Assembly (NCBI GenBank): GCA_002702385.1
Contig: NZZF01000015.1
Span: forward strand, 1 to 11,452
Direction: 5' to 3'
Source: Flavobacteriaceae bacterium
GTDB taxonomy: Bacteria; Bacteroidota; Bacteroidia; Flavobacteriales; Flavobacteriaceae
DNA: 11,452 bases
In this document: positions 7,074-11,452 of the stretch, in pieces
Position numbering within the stretch: the first letter of the stretch is position 1
How the letters are laid out: every line of letters starts with the position of its first letter
Notes under the pieces: generated by a model
Databases searched by the model: none
What the model saw: only the letters and a program-made list of their open reading frames with translations
What the model was told of the DNA's origin: nothing
Program-made: the position numbers and the translations under genes

Positions 7074-7769
7074 ATGAAGCAATACCTTGATTTAATTGAA
7101 CATGTTGTAAAAAATGGTGTTGAGAAATCAGACAGAACTGGAACAGGAACTAAAAGTGTATTTGGATATCAAATGAGATTTGACCTTTCGGAAGGGTTTC
7201 CTATGGTAACAACAAAAAAACTCCACACAAAGTCAATTATTTATGAATTATTATGGTTTTTAAATGGTGATACAAATATTGATTATTTAAAAAATAATGG
7301 TGTAAAAATTTGGGATGATTGGGCTGATGAAAATGGCGATTTAGGTCCTGTTTATGGCTTTCAGTGGAGAAATTGGAATAATGATAATATTGATCAAATA
7401 TCAGAATTAATACAAACTATAAAAACCAATCCAGATAGTAGAAGAATGTTAATCTCAGCATGGAACCCTAGTGTATTACCAGATACTTCTAAATCTTTTA
7501 GTGAAAACGTAAGTAATGGAAAAGCCGCTCTACCCCCTTGCCATGCTTTCTTTCAATTTTATGTATCCAACAACAAATTAAGTTGTCAGCTTTATCAAAG
7601 AAGTGCTGACATTTTTTTAGGTGTTCCATTTAATATTGCTTCATACGCACTATTAACTCACATGATTGCTCACGTTTGTAATCTTGACGTTGGTGACTTT
7701 GTTCACACATTTGGAGATGCTCATATTTATAATAATCATATGGATCAAATTAATCTACAATTAAGTTGA
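7074..7769 (+). CDS. thyA: Thymidylate synthase, cut short by an in-frame TGA
   Basis: ThyA methylates dUMP to dTMP using 5,10-methylenetetrahydrofolate. The frame encodes 231 aa with almost every active-site feature: the phosphate-binding loop around Arg21 (SDRTGTGT), [20 protein letters not shown] (80-99), DSRRM (121-125), catalytic Cys156 in [30 protein letters not shown] (171-190), and the dUMP-contacting HIY (217-219). The extra segment before LPPCH ([13 protein letters not shown]) is what I recall as normal for Bacteroidota ThyA. The frame then meets TGA at 7767 exactly where the family has Arg in LSREPR, and the rest of ThyA continues uninterrupted to a TAA at 7896-7898. Intact length would be 274 aa. 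The truncated product lacks 43 residues that help close the active site and would probably be inactive. A sequencing error, nonsense mutation or readthrough all fit. The ATG at 7074 gives the expected N-terminus. Confidence 0.93.
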   Translation: MKQYLDLIEHVVKNGVEKSDRTGTGTKSVFGYQMRFDLSEGFPMVTTKKLHTKSIIYELLWFLNGDTNIDYLKNNGVKIWDDWADENGDLGPVYGFQWRNWNNDNIDQISELIQTIKTNPDSRRMLISAWNPSVLPDTSKSFSENVSNGKAALPPCHAFFQFYVSNNKLSCQLYQRSADIFLGVPFNIASYALLTHMIAHVCNLDVGDFVHTFGDAHIYNNHMDQINLQLS

Positions 7770-7898
7770 GAACCTAGAAAATTACCAACTCTAAAAATTA
7801 AACGAAAAGTAGAATCAATTTTTGATTTTAAATTTGAAGATTTTGAAATAATAAACTACGACCCACATCCGCACATAAAAGGTTTAGTTTCAGTATAA
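7770..7898 (+). pseudogene. thyA: C-terminal part of thyA, in frame after the TGA
   Basis: Reading on in the thyA frame past TGA gives 42 codons beginning [20 protein letters not shown], then [20 protein letters not shown] and SV, ending in TAA. This aligns along its whole length with the E. coli ThyA C-terminus (EPRPLPKL, FEDFEIEGYDPHPGIKAP). No frameshift is needed; a single base change (AGA or CGA to TGA) explains the break. The remnant shows no sign of decay, so the lesion is very recent, a sequence error, or read through. It has no start of its own and is not expected to be a separate protein. Confidence 0.9.
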
Positions 7899-7929
7899 TT
7901 TGGTATAGTTATTGTTTTCGGTATATTGC
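7899..7929 (+). promoter_or_regulatory. Possible promoter for the large secreted protein
   Basis: TTTG (7899-7902) is followed after 19 bases by TATATTGC (7922-7929), roughly the TTTG/TAnnTTTG Bacteroidota arrangement with an imperfect -7 half. It begins immediately after the final thyA TAA and leaves a leader of about 13-19 bases before ATG 7949. The spacing is good but the -7 match is weak. Confidence 0.28.
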
Positions 7930-7948
7930 AAAAATTTCTAGTTATAAC

Positions 7949-10900
7949 ATGTTAAAACTTAACAATTTTAAACCTTCATTAGCTATCATTCTAATATTCT
8001 TTATTGGATTGTTTTTTCAAAACATAAATTTTGATTTATCAATTGAAGAAAAAAGAGCTATTCACATGGAAAATTTAAATAATTCTCCATTTAAAGATGT
8101 GCAAAAACTTTCCAAAGCTGAGAGAAGAAGTATTGAACTACCCCCTAATTCATATTACGAAAAAATGTGGGAACTTTCCATGAATCCACTAACTGGTAGA
8201 CCTGAAGTTGAAGATCTTTTTAAGATTCAAAAGTCCTTACGCGATGCAGAAAAAATTGATGAAAGACAATCTACAGTAGCTGGTGCTAGAAGATCTGCTG
8301 TCCCAGGTGAAAATGAACAAATGAAATGGATTCAAAGAGGACCCAACAATGTTGGTGGCCGAACAAAAGCTATGATGTTTGACCCTAATGATTCTACAGG
8401 CGAAACTGTTTTTGCTGGCGGAGTTAGTGGAGGACTATTTAAAAACACAAACATATCTAATCAAAGTTCACCATGGGAACTTGTAACTAAGAATATTCCT
8501 CAAAATATAGCCGTATCCTCCATCACTCATGATCCAAATAATACAAAAGTTTTTTATGTTGGAACAGGTGAGTCATATACTGGAGGTGATGCGTTAGGAA
8601 ATGGTCTATGGAAATCCGAAAATGGCGGAGATAGTTGGTTTAAAGTTTTTGGTGGAGATACTGATAATCCTACAACTTATATTAGTGAGGGTAATAAAAT
8701 TAAAATAACTAAACCTACAGGTCAGAGAGACATTGACTACTTAGCTGCTGGTTTTGGTCCTAGTCTAACCTCCAATCCATTAAATGCAGAAATAACTTTG
8801 GTAAGTCCTCAAAATGCTTGTGGATCGATAACTTCTGTTTCAGGAAAAGTTGCATTAATTGAAAGAGGAGACTGTGAATTTGGAGCAAAAGTTCTTACAG
8901 CACAAAATGCTGGTGCTAAGGCTGTAATTATCTATAATAAAAATAACGGTGAAGCTGGATGGACTGATGATCTAGTTCGAATGGGGGTTGGTGCTACTGA
9001 TCCTAATGACATAGATATTCCATCTGTATTTATTAGAAGATCTGATGGATTGAGATTAAAGACATTAATTAGTAGAGGTGAAACGAATGTTTCCATGAGC
9101 AAAACTTCCAATACTGCATCTGGATACACCATTGTTCCAGGCACTTACTACATTAATGATGTAATTGTTAGAGAAAATGGAGATGTCTCTGAAATTTTTG
9201 TTGCTGCAGGAACCTCTACCTACCGAGATGCAACTCGAACAATTTTTAATGGTGATGATTTTGGATTATTTAAATCTGTTGATGGTGGATCAACTTGGAA
9301 TAAAATAAATGTAGAGTTTGAAGGAAGTACTGTGCAACCTATTGACTTAGAAATCGGTCCAGACAATAAAGTTTGGATGTCTACAACAAGAGATACAAAT
9401 GGTCAAGGTGGAGGGTTGGTTTACTTATCAAACGACGATGCATCATCTTTTGATCTTAAATTAACAGTTGAGGATGGTAGAAGAACTGAAATTGAAGTTA
9501 CAAGTAATAATTTATTGTATGTTTTAGCTGCAACAGGTAACGGTTCTGCACCCGTTGTTATTCAAAAATCAATGAGTCCATTTGTCGATACTAAAAACTT
9601 GACATTACCTGATGACAAGGATACTGGCATAAGCTCCAGTGACTTTACAAGAGGACAATCATTTTATGATTTAATGATTATTTCCAATCCAATCAATCCC
9701 AACACTTTATATGTTGGTGGGATTGATATTTTTAAAACTACTAATGGTGCTGAATCAACAGCTGGCTCAACTACTAATCCATGGGATCAAATTAGTCATT
9801 GGTATCAAGGCTTTCAAGAACCTTATGCTCATGCAGATCAACATGGAGCTGCTGTATTTAAATCTGATCCAAACATAGTTTTATTTGGTAATGATGGTGG
9901 AATAACATATACTAAAGATGGAGGAGCAACAATAGGTACTAGAAATTATAATTATCATACATCTCAATATTATACAATAGCTGTAGCTCCAAGAGATATG
10001 TTTATTAATCATACAAGTTCCGTTAGAGGAAGAGATAGAGCTATTTATGTAACCCAGAATAAAACTGTTTCAGGAGAAACAGACGTATTTGTTGGTGGTT
10101 TACAAGATAATGGAAACATGTTTCAAGTTAATAGACAAAATCGAGTTTCCGGTGCAATTGATGTTTCAGGGGGAGATGGAGCTGCAACAATGTTTTCTCA
10201 AAAATTATCTAATAAATATTTTGTCCATAATTATGTTTATAATAATTCTATTGAAATCTGGAACTTAAATACAAATCCTGCTGAAAATGTTCTAATTAAT
10301 GATGAAGATGAAAGTAATGGAGACTTTATAACGACTCAAGCATTGGATTCTAATTTTGGCGTTATTTATTCAAACTACAGGTCAAGTGGTCAAAATCAAA
10401 TCGCAGCTTTTGTAGAGTGGGATGATTTCAAAGCTGCTGAAAAAAACACTAATGCAAAGAAAATAATTTTAACTAATGGTTCTCTAAGTTCAAATGTTTC
10501 TGCATTAACAGTATATCCAGACCCATCTAAATCAACTCTTTATGTAGGTACTGAAGGAGGTCAACTACTTAAAGTTGAAAATGCAAACAAATATACAGGC
10601 ACTACTACTCTAACATCCTCGGCCAGTTGGACTCCAATAACTGGATCAAATTTTCTAGGTAGTATTTCTGATATTGAATTTGGAAAAGATGAAAATCACA
10701 TTTTTGTTACATTCCATAATTATGGAATAAATAATGTTTTTTACACAACAGATGGTGGAATTACTTGGCTAGAAAAGGATGGAAATTTACCTAACCTTCC
10801 TGTTAGATGTATTCTTCAAAATCCATTAATTGAAGATGAAGTCATAATAGGTACTGAATTAGGAGTTTGGTACACAAAAGATTTTTCATCCGATAATCCA

Positions 10901-11452
10901 TCATGGGAAAGAGCTAATAGCGGTATGAACGATGTTAGAGTTACTGATATGGATTTAAGAAAAGGCGATGATTATAAAGTTTTTGCTGCAACATATGGGC
11001 TTGGAGTATTCTCTTCAAACTTTGCTGTTAATGAACCTTTAATAAACATTGATACAGATACCAAATTAATAAAAATAGATCAGGGACAATCCGGTTCATT
11101 TAATGTCGATTATAAAGTTTATGGAGGATACGATGAAGAAACAACTTTTTCAATTTCAGGTTTACCTGCTAATACTAATACAGATTTCAATCCATCAAAT
11201 TCCTTCAAAATTAATTCAGATGGTAGTTTAGAAATAACTTTAACAATAGATCAGAATGCAGAATCTAAAGTATATCCTTTAACAATAATATCTACAAGCT
11301 CAAGTCAATCAAAGACAGCTGGTATTGAGCTTCAAGTTCTTTCAGATGATTTAGATAATGATGGAGTTAAAAATGTGGATGATAATTGCCCAGAAACTGC
11401 TAATCCTGATCAAGCTGATTCAGACGATGATGGTATTGGTGATATTTGTGAT
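7949..11452 (+). CDS. Large secreted BNR/sortilin-like repeat protein with PA domain and thrombospondin type 3 repeats (3' end outside window)
   Basis: Open frame of exactly 1168 codons from ATG 7949 to the window edge, with no stop. The N-terminus has a basic start and a hydrophobic core (SLAIILIFFIGLFF, 10-23), a probable signal peptide or anchor. After a charged pro-like region comes RGPNNVGGRTKAMMFDP, then BNR/Asp-box-type repeats: WKSENGGDSW (from 221), LFKSVDGGSTWNKI (about 440), ITYTKDGGAT (about 652) and FYTTDGGITWLEK (about 931), suggesting beta-propeller blades as in sortilin/VPS10-like proteins. AHADQHGAAVF (627-637) is typical of this group. A PA domain (about 265-385) contains the Cys291/Cys309 pair and IERGDCEFGAKVLTAQNAGA. 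Residues about 1030-1131 look like a beta-sandwich, and 1133-1168 are Asp-rich TSP3 repeats (LDNDGVKNVDDNCPE, ADSDDDGIGDICD), which bind calcium. A type IX secretion signal probably follows outside the window. Whether it is an enzyme or an adhesin cannot be told. Confidence 0.88.
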   Translation, partial: MLKLNNFKPSLAIILIFFIGLFFQNINFDLSIEEKRAIHMENLNNSPFKDVQKLSKAERRSIELPPNSYYEKMWELSMNPLTGRPEVEDLFKIQKSLRDAEKIDERQSTVAGARRSAVPGENEQMKWIQRGPNNVGGRTKAMMFDPNDSTGETVFAGGVSGGLFKNTNISNQSSPWELVTKNIPQNIAVSSITHDPNNTKVFYVGTGESYTGGDALGNGLWKSENGGDSWFKVFGGDTDNPTTYISEGNKIKITKPTGQRDIDYLAAGFGPSLTSNPLNAEITLVSPQNACGSITSVSGKVALIERGDCEFGAKVLTAQNAGAKAVIIYNKNNGEAGWTDDLVRMGVGATDPNDIDIPSVFIRRSDGLRLKTLISRGETNVSMSKTSNTASGYTIVPGTYYINDVIVRENGDVSEIFVAAGTSTYRDATRTIFNGDDFGLFKSVDGGSTWNKINVEFEGSTVQPIDLEIGPDNKVWMSTTRDTNGQGGGLVYLSNDDASSFDLKLTVEDGRRTEIEVTSNNLLYVLAATGNGSAPVVIQKSMSPFVDTKNLTLPDDKDTGISSSDFTRGQSFYDLMIISNPINPNTLYVGGIDIFKTTNGAESTAGSTTNPWDQISHWYQGFQEPYAHADQHGAAVFKSDPNIVLFGNDGGITYTKDGGATIGTRNYNYHTSQYYTIAVAPRDMFINHTSSVRGRDRAIYVTQNKTVSGETDVFVGGLQDNGNMFQVNRQNRVSGAIDVSGGDGAATMFSQKLSNKYFVHNYVYNNSIEIWNLNTNPAENVLINDEDESNGDFITTQALDSNFGVIYSNYRSSGQNQIAAFVEWDDFKAAEKNTNAKKIILTNGSLSSNVSALTVYPDPSKSTLYVGTEGGQLLKVENANKYTGTTTLTSSASWTPITGSNFLGSISDIEFGKDENHIFVTFHNYGINNVFYTTDGGITWLEKDGNLPNLPVRCILQNPLIEDEVIIGTELGVWYTKDFSSDNPSWERANSGMNDVRVTDMDLRKGDDYKVFAATYGLGVFSSNFAVNEPLINIDTDTKLIKIDQGQSGSFNVDYKVYGGYDEETTFSISGLPANTNTDFNPSNSFKINSDGSLEITLTIDQNAESKVYPLTIISTSSSQSKTAGIELQVLSDDLDNDGVKNVDDNCPETANPDQADSDDDGIGDICD
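8741..9103 (+). other. PA (protease-associated) domain region within the secreted protein
   Basis: This coding segment (residues about 265-385, approximate limits) reads as a PA domain: ACGSITSVSGKVALIERGDC, then EFGAKVLTAQNAGAKAVIIY, and IPSVFIRRSDGLRL. GDC and AQNAGA followed by a valine/isoleucine strand are hallmarks. Cys291 and Cys309 could form a disulfide. PA domains usually sit in secreted proteases or receptors as lids or ligand modules; here no protease catalytic motif is seen in the window. Confidence 0.8.
11345..11452 (+). repeat. Thrombospondin type 3 (calcium-binding) repeats
   Basis: Asp/Asn-rich coding repeats with DxDxDG-like spacing: DLDNDGVKNVDDNCPE and QADSDDDGIGDICD, with Cys1147 and Cys1167 spaced as in TSP3 units. 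In secreted Bacteroidota proteins such repeats commonly form a rigid Ca2+-bound stalk before the C-terminal sorting domain. The array is cut by the window edge, so its length is unknown. Confidence 0.8.

Noticed and set aside
7767..7769. TGA in thyA as selenocysteine or a genome-wide code change
   Set aside because: Family members have Arg at this position, no selenocysteine insertion structure is apparent after it, and no other in-frame TGA was seen in roughly 3000 sense codons of the window.
8932..9144. Minus-strand open frame inside the PA-domain region
   Set aside because: It is antisense to the continuous 1168-codon frame with clear domain matches; a shadow frame.
1..11452. CRISPR array, tRNA/rRNA, insertion sequence, phage or defence system
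   Set aside because: I saw no spaced direct repeats, no tRNA-like or rRNA sequence, no transposase, integrase or toxin-antitoxin motifs; coding sequence fills nearly the whole window.

Overview
The window looks like an ordinary, AT-rich chromosomal segment of a marine or aquatic flavobacterium (Bacteroidota). The evidence is low GC by eye, strong use of TTA/AAA/ATT codons, upstream boxes matching the Bacteroidota -7 consensus TAnnTTTG with no clear Shine-Dalgarno sequences, a flavobacterial-type membrane pyrophosphatase, Bacteroidota-like thymidylate synthase sequence, and a very large secreted BNR/PA/thrombospondin-type-3 protein of the kind exported by type IX secretion. No stretch longer than about 300 bases lacks a gene. 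I see no RNA gene, insertion sequence, CRISPR array, prophage or attachment site.

Layout. Minus strand, 1-3229: an hppA-type ion-pumping pyrophosphatase whose C-terminal end runs off the left edge, preceded by pdhB (pyruvate dehydrogenase E1 beta). Both read leftwards, 33 bases apart. A 113-base divergent intergenic region (3230-3342) carries a promoter-like box for each direction. Plus strand, 3343-7898: etfB, etfA, a bifunctional-nuclease/DUF151 protein with a C-terminal UVR motif, a concentrative nucleoside transporter, and thyA, all tightly spaced. Plus strand, 7949 to the right edge: one open frame of 1168 codons without a stop, encoding a secreted multidomain protein whose C-terminus lies outside the window.

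Functionally, pdhB feeds pyruvate carbon into acetyl-CoA, EtfAB carries electrons from flavoprotein dehydrogenases (such as those of fatty-acid oxidation) towards the quinone pool, and the pyrophosphatase recovers energy from PPi as an ion gradient. The nucleoside transporter and thymidylate synthase sit together on the pyrimidine side. The large secreted protein is unrelated to this core-metabolism block.

The most notable observation is in thyA. An in-frame TGA at 7767-7769 replaces the conserved Arg of the LSREPR-type segment, yet the next 42 codons continue in the same frame with an excellent ThyA C-terminus ending in TAA. This is a nonsense mutation, a sequence error or, less likely, recoding. 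Other points worth a look are the relocation of the gate glutamate in the pyrophosphatase, a PA domain placed within the BNR-repeat region of the secreted protein, a probable TTG start for the nucleoside transporter, and the recurring TAnnTTTG boxes. I found no convincing previously undescribed biological system.
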